DNA of 57,076 bases, taken from Candidatus Thorarchaeota archaeon (lineage in GTDB: Archaea > Asgardarchaeota > Thorarchaeia > Thorarchaeales > Thorarchaeaceae). Position numbers and translations under genes: made by a program. Every line of letters begins with the position of its first letter. The stretch's first letter is position 1. The stretch covers positions 1 to 57,076 of the forward strand of contig SDOA01000011.1 of the NCBI GenBank assembly GCA_004524595.1. Direction: 5' to 3'. Under the pieces are notes generated by a model, which searched no databases, was not told the DNA's origin, and saw nothing but the letters and a program-made list of their open reading frames with translations. This document shows positions 26,771-35,639 of the stretch, in pieces.

Positions 26771-27724
26771 TCACCTCAAAGCTTCATCCAATCTACCTTG
26801 CTCCAAGAGATTACGAATTTCCAGAGCTATCCTTCTTCCCATCCACATCTGCTCTCCAAACAATGTAAAAGAGTATGGAGAGGACGGCATCCAAACATTT
26901 GTTCCTGCTACTATTCTACCGCTGAATTCAAAACAATAGATATCTTGGTTTTTATCTATAATGGTTTCAATACAGAAAGGTCCAGCAAGCGTCTGACCGA
27001 TTAGTGTCTTAAAACCATCAGTAAACCTCTGTCCCAAATCAAAGTACTGGGCAAGAGTAGATTCACGAAGTACAAGAGGAAGGTTTCCAATCACAATAAA
27101 TGATGGTGCATCATCAAATCTCAGATTTGCGTCTGCGTCTGTTTCGTATCTAATATCTGCTCCAAAAATTTCTAGTCGATTTTTTGCTAAAGAATTGAAA
27201 TAGGTCATGAAGACCTTAGTACCAACTATATACTCTTGGAAAGTGTATTCTTTATCAGATTGCATTTTTTTCTGAAGTTCTTCTTTGCTTTCTGCAATAA
27301 AATATCCAACCCCGCCAGCTGCGCCATCAGATTTTGCAATCACTGGTGTGTTTACATCTTCGATATTATCAAATTCTCTTGGCACTCGCAATCCAGATTC
27401 TAACATCAGCTGTGATTTTAGTTTTCTATCCTCTTCCCATCGAAGTAATTCTTTGTTTCCAAATATACGAAGATTTGATTTGAGAATTTTCTCTGCTCCA
27501 ATGTATGCCACAAAAGATCCATGGGGAATGATAACTACATTTGAGAGATCCATTTCGAAGAGCTGGTCAAAAGAAGAAACCTCTATTATTGATTCGCCAA
27601 GACCAAATGCTTTGTAAAATGGAACACGGTCTGGAGTACAATAAAGCTCGGTCTCGAAACCTTCTGCTCTGGCACCTGTTATGATATTTAAGGCACTATG
27701 ACTAGCAAGTGTACCAATCTTCAT
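26771..27724 (-). CDS. Second PurP-family ATP-grasp ligase
   Basis: 317 residues, homologous in layout to the neighbouring PurP: L-A-S-H-S-A-L-N near the start, F-G-N-K-E-L-L-R-W-E-E-D-R, V-I-A-K-S-D-G-A-x-G-G-V-G-Y in the ATP-grasp core and C-F-E-F-S-G-R-I-V-A-G-T-N at the C-terminal metal site. It is 40 residues shorter and clearly diverged. Several archaea carry two PurP paralogues of which one may have a different activity. Its ATG overlaps the purF stop (ATGA). Confidence 0.85.
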   Translation of the reverse strand: MKIGTLASHSALNIITGARAEGFETELYCTPDRVPFYKAFGLGESIIEVSSFDQLFEMDLSNVVIIPHGSFVAYIGAEKILKSNLRIFGNKELLRWEEDRKLKSQLMLESGLRVPREFDNIEDVNTPVIAKSDGAAGGVGYFIAESKEELQKKMQSDKEYTFQEYIVGTKVFMTYFNSLAKNRLEIFGADIRYETDADANLRFDDAPSFIVIGNLPLVLRESTLAQYFDLGQRFTDGFKTLIGQTLAGPFCIETIIDKNQDIYCFEFSGRIVAGTNVWMPSSPYSFTLFGEQMWMGRRIALEIRNLLEQGRLDEALR

Positions 27725-29121
27725 TCTATGAATTCCCTCTCGTAGTCTCTTTGATCTGATGAGCTACCATACTGTAACAAGTTGTTTCGAATTTTCTGTG
27801 CATATTCTGTTGGATAATTACCATCCAAACATGCTAGACACAAATCTTTCAGACCAATTGTGTTCTCTAGGGTATGACGTTCTTGGTATATCAGAGCATC
27901 AGCTTCAATGAATCTTGCAATAGCTGAAATCTCAGTTGTGGAAGCTATCAATTCTGTATCTGTTGAAATGTCAATTCCATAATAACAAGGGTGAGTCTGT
28001 GGGGGGCATGTCACAGCAAAATAGATCTTTGCGGCTCCTCTCCTTCTAAGGTCTGCAACAATCATCTTCGCTGTTGTACCTCTCACAATACTGTCGTCAA
28101 CGACTAGAATTGTCTTTCCTCGAATCTTTTCATCCAAATAGAGATACTTTTGTCTAGCCATAGCATCTCTCTCATCCTGAGATCTTACGATAAATGTTCG
28201 ACCAAGATATCGATTTTTCAAAATTATTTCTCTCATTGGTACAGAGAGTGTTTCAGCCATTGCTTGTGCTGCAGGACGGCTCGTATCCGGTACTGGGACA
28301 ACATAATCTGGTAAATCTAGATTCATCTTCAAGAATGTTTGAGCTAAGGCTCTACCAAGTCTGAATCGTACATCATAGACCAATTGATTCTCCATTTTTG
28401 CGGCTGGATGTGCAAAATACACATACTCAAAGAAGCAGTGTGAATGAAGGGAATTTTGAGAGATTGAGTAGGATTCCATTGTGCCACCCTCACCAAAAAT
28501 AAGTAGTTCTCCAGGGTAAACATCCCTTTCGATTGGAACTCCTGCCATATCTAAGACTGTGCTCTCAGATGCAACAAGTGTAGTTTCATTTGTCCGACCA
28601 TAAACAAGAGGTTTGAATCCTCTACTATCTCTATAAGCAAATAATTTCCCATTGTAAAGTCCTGCTAGACTAAAAGCTCCATCTACCTCGGATTCGAGGT
28701 TCTGAAAGGCTTTCTGAAGACTTCCACCATTATTTTCAAGATGCACTGTAAGCCTTTCAGCTATGAATTCGCAATCACAACCAAATATCTGATGTGCGAC
28801 CGACTTCATATTAGTAACATTACCGTTATGAGTCAATGCGATATTTTTAACACTAAAAGGACCTACAAATGATTCGAGATCCTGAATTGAAGATACACGT
28901 TTGCCTGAGGTAGGGTATCTGGTACTTCCTAAAATTTGATTTGAAACCATATCTGGAATTTTTATTTGACTAGGACTTCCCATAGCTTTTCCCGTTCTGA
29001 TTTCTTCCTGTTCTATCCACAGAAGTCCAGCTGCATCTTGTCCACGATGAGCCAACAAGAGCAATATCTCACGAGCCATTTTTAATGGATAATCTCCAAG
29101 TATTCCAAGTACTCCACACAT
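27721..29121 (-). CDS. purF: Amidophosphoribosyltransferase
   Basis: 466 residues. First committed step: PRPP plus glutamine to phosphoribosylamine. Cys2 (M-C-G-V-L-G-I) is the N-terminal nucleophile, so there is no propeptide beyond Met. H-R-G-Q-D-A-A-G and the PRPP loop V-V-D-D-S-I-V-R-G-T-T are clear. Cysteines in D-L-C-L-A-C-L-D-G-N-Y-P-T near the C-terminus match the iron-sulfur form of the enzyme (Bacillus-like), suggesting an oxygen-sensitive cluster. Six bases separate it from purN. Confidence 0.95.
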   Translation of the reverse strand: MCGVLGILGDYPLKMAREILLLLAHRGQDAAGLLWIEQEEIRTGKAMGSPSQIKIPDMVSNQILGSTRYPTSGKRVSSIQDLESFVGPFSVKNIALTHNGNVTNMKSVAHQIFGCDCEFIAERLTVHLENNGGSLQKAFQNLESEVDGAFSLAGLYNGKLFAYRDSRGFKPLVYGRTNETTLVASESTVLDMAGVPIERDVYPGELLIFGEGGTMESYSISQNSLHSHCFFEYVYFAHPAAKMENQLVYDVRFRLGRALAQTFLKMNLDLPDYVVPVPDTSRPAAQAMAETLSVPMREIILKNRYLGRTFIVRSQDERDAMARQKYLYLDEKIRGKTILVVDDSIVRGTTAKMIVADLRRRGAAKIYFAVTCPPQTHPCYYGIDISTDTELIASTTEISAIARFIEADALIYQERHTLENTIGLKDLCLACLDGNYPTEYAQKIRNNLLQYGSSSDQRDYEREFIE

Positions 29122-29127
29122 TGTTCC

Positions 29128-29733
29128 TTACTCCTCAATAATAACTCTCTCTCCTTCAATTCTGAGTTTGTTCTCACAATAGAGTTGAATTGATTTTACT
29201 AGAATACGATGTTCCTCAGGAAGTATCCGTTCTGATAATGACTCACCAGTATCATCTGGAAATACAGGTACTGCTCGCTGCAAGATGATTGGACCTACAT
29301 CCATTTCATGTGTAACAAAATGAGTCGTACATCCTGAAACTCTAACTCCACATTCCACAGCTTGCCATTGAGCTCTTACACCTTTGAATGAAGGCAGAAG
29401 TGATGGATGAACATTAATGATCCTTGATTCGAATGTGTCAATGAAGTGTCGTGTAAACATCCTCATATATCCTGCAAGGACGACAAGACTTACTTTGTAT
29501 TTCTCTAGAACCTTTATGATTTGTCTGTCGAATTCCTCTCTTTCTGGAAAATCAATTTTCGTAATAACTTCAGTTGAAATGCCTGCCCTCTTTGCACGTG
29601 TAATAGCCAATGCACTGCTCTTATTACTAATAACAACTGCAATCTCCCCTTTGAACTCCTTGCGGACTTCGGCATCAATCAATGCCTGAAGATTGGATCC
29701 TCGACCACTTACAAGGACACCTATCCGCTCCAT
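29128..29733 (-). CDS. purN: Phosphoribosylglycinamide formyltransferase (folate-dependent)
   Basis: 201 residues. Transfers formyl from 10-formyl-tetrahydrofolate to GAR. V-L-V-S-G-R-G-S-N-L-Q-A-L starts the phosphate-binding region; L-A-G-Y-M-R, I-N-V-H-P-S-L-L-P-S-F-K-G and the D-V-G-P-I-I-L-Q motif hold the catalytic Asn/His/Asp set. It is the first gene of the purine operon. A TATA-like box at about 29758-29768 is some 26 bases from the ATG, pointing to a leaderless or nearly leaderless message. Confidence 0.95.
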   Translation of the reverse strand: MERIGVLVSGRGSNLQALIDAEVRKEFKGEIAVVISNKSSALAITRAKRAGISTEVITKIDFPEREEFDRQIIKVLEKYKVSLVVLAGYMRMFTRHFIDTFESRIINVHPSLLPSFKGVRAQWQAVECGVRVSGCTTHFVTHEMDVGPIILQRAVPVFPDDTGESLSERILPEEHRILVKSIQLYCENKLRIEGERVIIEE

Positions 29734-29801
29734 GCGAATGTTGCGTCCTATGGTCCCTTAATAAAATCTACCCTTTTCGGAAATGACTGATAGATGCATT
29801 C

Positions 29802-29828
29802 TATTGCATCTCTGAGGTATTGCATCTC
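29802..29828. promoter_or_regulatory. Direct repeat upstream of purine operon promoter
   Basis: TATTGCATCTC occurs twice (29802-29812 and 29818-29828, 16-bp period). A partial copy GATGCATTCT lies just before, about 35-60 bp upstream of the purN TATA-like box. It lies in the 103-bp gap between purN and the membrane-protein gene. It could bind a purine-responsive regulator; no such site is known to me for this lineage. Confidence 0.35.
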
Positions 29829-29836
29829 GATATCCC

Positions 29837-30382
29837 TTAAATAAACTCTCTACTGACTGTCCCAATCATTGAGCCAAGAAGACTTGCTACAATAATGAGA
29901 ATAAAATAACCAATTGATAAAGTGATTCCACTCGCAATGAAGTTACCCAATCCCAATTCAGGCGACAAAAGTGCTGGTGTTGTTAAGAAGATGATAAACA
30001 GAATTACGAAATAAAGTGAACAAAGAAATCCTCCGATGAGAGATTTACCTGTATCTGATACGACAAGACCAATAGGTATTGCGGCGATGACGGGTATAAA
30101 GAATAGAAATATTGAAGAACTCTCCCAGAGATTAACCGTGACAAAGGAGTAAATACTTACATCAATAATAGCAGCTAATAGTGGCATTAGAAGCAATACG
30201 AGAAGTTCCCGTTTGTTTTCGTACATTGAAAATCCAAAGAATCTAACAATCGGTTGAGGTCTTCCCTCCTTCATTTTGGTTTTCTTTTCAACAGTAGGAA
30301 GTGGTCTGAAAAGTCCCCTTTTCTCTTCTTCCGAATGCTTTTCCTCTGGCTCTTCGAGTCTAAACTTCTCTTCATCTGTCAT
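29837..30382 (-). CDS. Multi-pass membrane protein with charged cytoplasmic N-terminus
   Basis: About 181 residues from the ATG at 30382. The frame is open to 30472 but the extra part looks non-coding. Residues 1-50 are very charged (E-E-P-E-E-K-H-S-E-E-E-K-R). Four to five hydrophobic segments follow (about 60-80, 87-110, 115-140 and 152-175). The topology is reminiscent of Yip1-like proteins, but no motif proves it. It is divergent from the IDI-2 gene across a short promoter region. Confidence 0.55.
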   Translation of the reverse strand: MTDEEKFRLEEPEEKHSEEEKRGLFRPLPTVEKKTKMKEGRPQPIVRFFGFSMYENKRELLVLLLMPLLAAIIDVSIYSFVTVNLWESSSIFLFFIPVIAAIPIGLVVSDTGKSLIGGFLCSLYFVILFIIFLTTPALLSPELGLGNFIASGITLSIGYFILIIVASLLGSMIGTVSREFI

Positions 30383-30526
30383 CGTTGACCCACATCTAGA
30401 TTTGAATGCAAACATGGAATAAAGGCTTTGCATTACGCAAGTTGAAAAAAAGGGCAAGTCTGGTAAAACCACAAGTTCTATCTGTGTATTGAACTATCTC
30501 CAAATTATAGTCTGGGTGATACAATA

Positions 30527-31657
30527 ATGGTCGAAGATATGCCTTTTCTCGACGATGAGAGTGATGATGAAACCAGTGAAGCATCGAGGACCCGACGTAG
30601 GAAAATAGAACACATCGAGATATGCGTTGATGAAGATGTTCAATGTAGACGATCAACCATGTTTGAAGACATTGAATTTATTCACAACGCATTGCCCGAT
30701 ATAGACAAAGACAAGATTGACTTGACAACTAACTTCTTCGGGTTAAAAGCCTCAGCTCCCCTTGTTATCGCAGCTATGACGGGGGGTCATCCTCAGACTA
30801 AGGGTATAAATGAACGGTTAGCTGCTGCAGCTGAAGAACTCGGTCTGCCTATTGGCGTTGGAAGTCAAAGAGCCGCAGTTGAAGATCCATCACTAACTGA
30901 CACCTTCAAAATAGTTCGGGACCGTGCACCATCAGTTCCTGTGATAGCGAATATTGGTGCAACTCACATTGAAGCTGCCTCTGCTGCAATAGATATGATT
31001 GATGCTGATATCCTTGCTGTTCATCTAAATCCCCTTCAAGAAGCTGTACAACCAGAAGGCGATTGTAATTCTGAGGGAGTCATTGAGAGTATAGCTGAAA
31101 TCGTCGATTCAGTGGATCTACCTGTCATTGTGAAGGAAACCGGTGCAGGGATATCTGCAGAGGTTGCAAGAGCTCTTGAGGAAATTGGTGTGGATGGAGT
31201 CGATGTCGGTGGAGTAGGTGGAACAAGTTGGGCTGCTGTTGAATATTTCAGAGCTCTGAAAGACGAAGATGAAGTCAAGGCTCAATTGGGTCTTGAATTC
31301 TGGGATTGGGGATTGCCTACTGCTCTCAGTGTGATTATGGTTTTAGACGCTACTGAACTTGATGTAATTGCAACTGGTGGAATTCGGTCAGGGTTGGATG
31401 TAGCAAAGGCTCTAAGTCTGGGCGCCACAGCAGCAGGTATTGCGCACCCTGTTCTAAGACCAGCTGTATATGGTTCGTCTCTTGATGTTATTGTACATTT
31501 AGAAAAATATCTTGAAGGTCTCAAAGTTGCTATGTATCTAAATGGATGTTCGACTGTAAGTGAAATGGCTTCAAGACCACTTATTATCAAAGGTAATTTG
31601 GTTGAAGCGTTACGTTCACTAGACATTGATTACAAAAAGGTCGCAGTCGGACTTTAA
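30527..31657 (+). CDS. fni: Type 2 isopentenyl-diphosphate delta-isomerase (FMN-dependent)
   Basis: 376 residues, TIM barrel. Interconverts IPP and DMAPP for archaeal lipid synthesis. Features are R-R-K-x-E-H-I near the start, M-T-G-G-H (FMN/substrate), I-G-V-G-S-Q-R-A-A, H-L-N-P-L-Q-E-x-x-Q-P-E-G-D (catalytic Gln and metal Glu), V-K-E-T-G-A-G-I-S and A-T-G-G-I-R-S-G near the C-terminus. The first 20 residues are an acidic extension. It overlaps the convergent acyl-CoA synthetase gene by 4 bases. Confidence 0.95.
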   Translation: MVEDMPFLDDESDDETSEASRTRRRKIEHIEICVDEDVQCRRSTMFEDIEFIHNALPDIDKDKIDLTTNFFGLKASAPLVIAAMTGGHPQTKGINERLAAAAEELGLPIGVGSQRAAVEDPSLTDTFKIVRDRAPSVPVIANIGATHIEAASAAIDMIDADILAVHLNPLQEAVQPEGDCNSEGVIESIAEIVDSVDLPVIVKETGAGISAEVARALEEIGVDGVDVGGVGGTSWAAVEYFRALKDEDEVKAQLGLEFWDWGLPTALSVIMVLDATELDVIATGGIRSGLDVAKALSLGATAAGIAHPVLRPAVYGSSLDVIVHLEKYLEGLKVAMYLNGCSTVSEMASRPLIIKGNLVEALRSLDIDYKKVAVGL

Positions 31658-33060
31658 CAAATCCCTACTCTTTGAAGATAGGATGTTCGTTTTCGAATAC
31701 CATTCAACATTTGGACTGACTCCTCAATTGTATCTGCTACAGGAATTCCATTTAGTTCAAAGCCACGGATAATCACTTCATATTTAGCTAGATTTGGAAC
31801 GTACGCAACAACAGTCTTGGGGTGCCGTTTTGAAACATTCGCCACTCGCGCTCCAATTTGTAGAGAAATTCCTGGTGCATAAGGCAGGAGAAGTAATAGA
31901 CCTGCATCTATTGTTTCAAATGCCAGCATTTTATCCAAAACATTTTCGTAATCAATATCTGAAGCTGAACCAGTCAAATCACATGGATTTTTGAATGAAG
32001 CAATTTTTTGATAAGCAGGAGTCATAGCTAATCGCATTTGCTCTTGTTCTTCCTCAGAGAATGGAGGGAACTCTAACCCGTAACCTGCTGCTTCATCACT
32101 TGCAATAACTCCATGTCCACCGCTAACAGTGAGTGTGCCTATTCTATTTGTCTTCATTAATTTTGGCTTAAATGAGAACATCTTTGCATATGCCATTACT
32201 TCATCTTCGTCTAATGCATGAATAACGCCAAATTGACGAAAAGCTGCTCCTGCAATAGCTTGGTCTCCAGCAAGAGACGAAGTGTGGCTTTGAGTGGCTC
32301 TATGACCAGCTTCTGATTCTCCACCCTTAAGGACAACAACTGGTTTCTTTCTTACAATTTTTTGACAAACTTCGACGAATCTCTTACCTTCATTTTCTCC
32401 AAAACCTTCAATATAACAGATGATTACGTTGATATTGTCATCCTTGCCAAAATGCTCTACGAAGTCGGTGACCTTTGTTTGAGCTTGGTTTCCAATCGAG
32501 ATAGCTGCTGCAATCCCAACTCTTCTATGTGCAAACTCCTCTAACCGTTCAATCAACCAGCCACCACTTTGTGATATGATTGCAACACGACCTTTTCTAG
32601 GTCTAGCAACACGTTCTGATGGGAGAAAGAATGTGTCTAAAACATCAGGAACATAGACACCAATACAGTTCGGTCCTACCATTGTGATTCCATATCTGTC
32701 TGCAATTTCAACTATCTCCGTTTGCAGATTTGCTCCCGATTCTCCAACCTCACCGAAGCCTCCTGAAACAACAATTACTGATCTGATCTTCTTCTCTCCA
32801 CACTCGGTTAACACTCCTGGGACATATTTTGCAGGTACTGAGATGACTACGAGTTCGATATCATCTGGCGCTTCAGTAATAGATTTGTGAGCTTCTATAC
32901 CCTCAATACATCCCCCCTTTGGATTAATTGGATATGTTGGTAAGGCATTCTCAAATGCAAGTTTTCTAAAAATAACATTTCCTGGAGAAAACGGATTTGA
33001 AGTAGATACACCCACAACAGCCGTTACTTTGGGATTGAGCATAGTCTTGAGGCCGGACAT
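31654..33060 (-). CDS. acdA: ADP-forming acyl/acetyl-CoA synthetase, alpha subunit
   Basis: 468 residues. A CoA-binding Rossmann domain comes first (V-V-G-V-S-x-x-P, then Y-P-I-N-P-K). Succinyl-CoA-ligase-like domains follow: I-I-S-Q-S-G-G, and the phospho-His loop S-H-T-S-S-L-A-G, where most relatives have S-H-T-G-S-L-A-G. It makes ATP from acyl-CoA in fermentative archaea. The ATP-grasp beta part is missing, so a separate beta subunit is expected elsewhere. It is the only clear energy-conserving gene here. Confidence 0.85.
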   Translation of the reverse strand: MSGLKTMLNPKVTAVVGVSTSNPFSPGNVIFRKLAFENALPTYPINPKGGCIEGIEAHKSITEAPDDIELVVISVPAKYVPGVLTECGEKKIRSVIVVSGGFGEVGESGANLQTEIVEIADRYGITMVGPNCIGVYVPDVLDTFFLPSERVARPRKGRVAIISQSGGWLIERLEEFAHRRVGIAAAISIGNQAQTKVTDFVEHFGKDDNINVIICYIEGFGENEGKRFVEVCQKIVRKKPVVVLKGGESEAGHRATQSHTSSLAGDQAIAGAAFRQFGVIHALDEDEVMAYAKMFSFKPKLMKTNRIGTLTVSGGHGVIASDEAAGYGLEFPPFSEEEQEQMRLAMTPAYQKIASFKNPCDLTGSASDIDYENVLDKMLAFETIDAGLLLLLPYAPGISLQIGARVANVSKRHPKTVVAYVPNLAKYEVIIRGFELNGIPVADTIEESVQMLNGIRKRTSYLQRVGIC

Positions 33061-33152
33061 CGATTACCCTCGTTTATTGATTGAATCCGCATTGTAACCA
33101 TCCCTTATATTCACTATGCCTGTCTGATCATTGAATATTTGATTTCTATGCG

Positions 33153-34220
33153 TTATGGCTTCATTTGAGACAAGATCTCGCTTGACCTTGGTTCAGCTAA
33201 TATTGCGTGTTGTAACTTGCATAATAGTTTAGTAATCTCAGCATAAATGACCTGTCTTGCTTTATCACTTGCAGACTCTGCACTCTGGAGTGCTTCCTCA
33301 CATTGCTGGTTGATTCTCTTGATTATTCGTTTTTCTAAATCAGGACCACCCCAGCCAAAACCGTCAAAGGCTGTCTGTGCTTCGAGTATCTTTTCACCTA
33401 CATTCACATCCTTTTCCTTGAGGATGCCTTCAAGTCCTTGGAAATATTTACCAACTGCACGTTCTATTCTTTCTTGTTCAGAGTTGTTTAGATAATTTTC
33501 TTGAGTTCTCTTCTTCATCAGGTCTTGGAGGAGTCTTGCTCCAGGAGCCTCTGTTAGAAGGCTCTTTGTGACCTTTACGAGGATTCGCGCGGGGAGCTCA
33601 ATCACGTCTCCGAAATATGGTGATTCTGACTTATATCGATGAATCTCTCGCAATACCTCCAACCAAAAGGTGGGAAGAAGGATATGACAGCGAGAGCTGT
33701 ATTGCTGTACCAGACGTTGTGTTTGACCAATTAGACCAAATTGGTCATCTTCCACTTCTACTTTTCGGTAAGCTTCAACTGTCTTTACCTTCTCTTCTCC
33801 TACAAGAGGGACTAGCTCCGGTTCACCATCAGCAGTTTCACCTAGTGTGTGTCCAGCTTTTGTTGTGTCTTCACTCTGAGTTCCATCAAGAAATGATAGT
33901 ATCTCAGTGGTTGGTGACTTCTCCATCTGCTTTGCTTTATCTGATAATTTAGGTAATAAGCTCTCAATCTGTGATAATCTCTTTACTATTAGACTCAGAA
34001 TATTCTGAGTTGATGGGGGTACTCCCTTCATCGTTGTGGCTTCTTCCATCCATTTCCTTGTTCGCAAGAGACCTTGATTTAGTGAATCGACTCTATCGGG
34101 ATCTATTATCCCTTCGACCTGTGAGCTCAGTAAGAAGTGGATTAAGGTTGAGTTCAATGTTACAATAAGTAACATCCTATCAATGAGGTCTTCGAATTGA
34201 AATGATGGAGTGTCAGACAA
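33153..34220 (-). CDS. Helical protein of unknown function in tubulin-like operon
   Basis: 355 residues, TTG start with GGTGAT six bases upstream. Mostly alpha-helical: helices at 8-35, 43-62, 70-100, then a flexible acidic stretch (104-160) rich in T/E/G, then a second helical domain (162-350). No membrane segment, no known motif. A small G-F-G-W-G-G-P-D-L loop (287-295) is the only glycine-rich spot. It is the third gene of a three-gene operon, starting 18 bases after the tubulin-like GTPase, so it may be an adaptor or regulator of that filament (inference). Confidence 0.75.
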   Translation of the reverse strand: MSDTPSFQFEDLIDRMLLIVTLNSTLIHFLLSSQVEGIIDPDRVDSLNQGLLRTRKWMEEATTMKGVPPSTQNILSLIVKRLSQIESLLPKLSDKAKQMEKSPTTEILSFLDGTQSEDTTKAGHTLGETADGEPELVPLVGEEKVKTVEAYRKVEVEDDQFGLIGQTQRLVQQYSSRCHILLPTFWLEVLREIHRYKSESPYFGDVIELPARILVKVTKSLLTEAPGARLLQDLMKKRTQENYLNNSEQERIERAVGKYFQGLEGILKEKDVNVGEKILEAQTAFDGFGWGGPDLEKRIIKRINQQCEEALQSAESASDKARQVIYAEITKLLCKLQHAILAEPRSSEILSQMKP

Positions 34221-34238
34221 CCTTTGATCACCACATTA

Positions 34239-35624
34239 TTATTCCATAGTTTCACCGGGTGTCATGTAATAGCTGAATAATTCACGAAAGTCATTGATAG
34301 CATCAACAAGTTCCTTTCTAGAGGTTCCTTTTGAACGCATGAACCAACCCTGTTTAAGAGGCGATGCTCCGCTGTGAAGGTTCACAAGTTGTGTTGCTTC
34401 ATTGATAATTGTGACAAGCTCTGGAATCTTTGGCAGTCCCAGTAAGAGGAGTAGGTCTGTTCTTGCATCTGGAATGTGATATTGTACATAGCAAGGAGTA
34501 ATGGCTGCACCTGGAGCAATGAACTTGTCGAGTGCCTCCTTCACATGCATACCATACTCTGCTTTAGCAATATGAGTTGGTCCAGACATTACATAATAAA
34601 CACTTTCTGCATTAGGTTCTTCTCCAACATCTGCATAGCTGCACTCTTTCACTGCATAGTCTATCATTGTCTTCAACTGGCGTGGCATGCTCCCTGCATC
34701 AGGAATCAGACCAACGTCCGCATAGAGCGCAGGCACAACGACAGGATCAAGTTTTCTAGAATAATCTGCGAGGTCGGTTGTAGGAAATACATCTTTGTGG
34801 CTTTCCCAGACACCCGGCGATAACATTGCTTCTACTACATCAAGAGCCATTGGATTTACCAGTTCGACAAATGCTTGTTCTGTCTTCTGCTCCATTGCTC
34901 CAGCTTCATCCAGAGTTGAAGGTACCATCTTCTCGATTGAATCAATGTCTGCGATGTCAACGTCAAGTTCTCTTCGGAGATAGTCAACAGTATCTCCTTT
35001 TCTCCACTGCAGGATTCTCTTTAACATTGTCCTGTTTGAGAGAAGAATAGTAAGATCTGCACCACGCTCTTGAAGCTGTGCTCGAAGCAATTTTGATACA
35101 GCCCAGATAGAGTTCAGAGCTTCGCTAGATTGTCCTTCAAATGGTAGTATCCCAACGACATAGACAAAGATTCTACGCCCTTCTTCTTCTTGGAATCTCT
35201 GTTTTAGAAGCTCAATCAGTGCTGGAGTACCACCACAACCTGTTCCACCACCTAGTGAAGTGAAGATACAGAATCCTGAGACCCCTTCAAAACCTAGATT
35301 GGCAAGTTGGTCGAAGATGATATCTTTGGATTCCATTATGGCATTATACCCATCCATGAATCTTCCACCCACGCCAATTTCTGACGCACCATACAAGAGG
35401 GTGTTTTCTTTCGGTATACCGTATTTTTGTCGGACCTTAGTGAGGTCTGCTCTATCGGTGTTGATGAGCAAATACCCTCTTACTCTGGATGGTAGTTTGT
35501 TATCACGACTTGTCTTGAGATATGAGCCTACTATATTTGACCCACATTCTCCAATACCAATGGCAAATACTTCAGCTGCCTTTGTTGTTTCATCAATATC
35601 TACGCTAGGATTACCTCTTAACAT
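34239..35624 (-). CDS. Divergent FtsZ/tubulin-superfamily GTPase
   Basis: 461 residues, GGAGGT seven bases before the ATG. GTP-binding loops: T1 GIGECGSN (23-30), closer to tubulin G-Q-C-G-N-Q than to FtsZ; N-T-D (55-57); T4 S-L-G-G-G-T-G-C-G-G (123-132); T6-like L-L-S-N-R (194-198). Helix H7 is about 249-268, followed by T7 T-T-D-L-A-D-Y-S (282-289), where D284 and D287 match the D-x-x-D catalytic pair that acts on the next subunit's GTP. So polymer-coupled hydrolysis looks possible. There is an insert of about 50 residues between T6 and H7 and a tubulin-sized C-terminal part. It is not a standard FtsZ, CetZ or eukaryotic tubulin. Middle gene of the operon with two helical proteins. Confidence 0.88.
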   Translation of the reverse strand: MLRGNPSVDIDETTKAAEVFAIGIGECGSNIVGSYLKTSRDNKLPSRVRGYLLINTDRADLTKVRQKYGIPKENTLLYGASEIGVGGRFMDGYNAIMESKDIIFDQLANLGFEGVSGFCIFTSLGGGTGCGGTPALIELLKQRFQEEEGRRIFVYVVGILPFEGQSSEALNSIWAVSKLLRAQLQERGADLTILLSNRTMLKRILQWRKGDTVDYLRRELDVDIADIDSIEKMVPSTLDEAGAMEQKTEQAFVELVNPMALDVVEAMLSPGVWESHKDVFPTTDLADYSRKLDPVVVPALYADVGLIPDAGSMPRQLKTMIDYAVKECSYADVGEEPNAESVYYVMSGPTHIAKAEYGMHVKEALDKFIAPGAAITPCYVQYHIPDARTDLLLLLGLPKIPELVTIINEATQLVNLHSGASPLKQGWFMRSKGTSRKELVDAINDFRELFSYYMTPGETME

Positions 35625-35639
35625 GGACTCTACCTCCTG

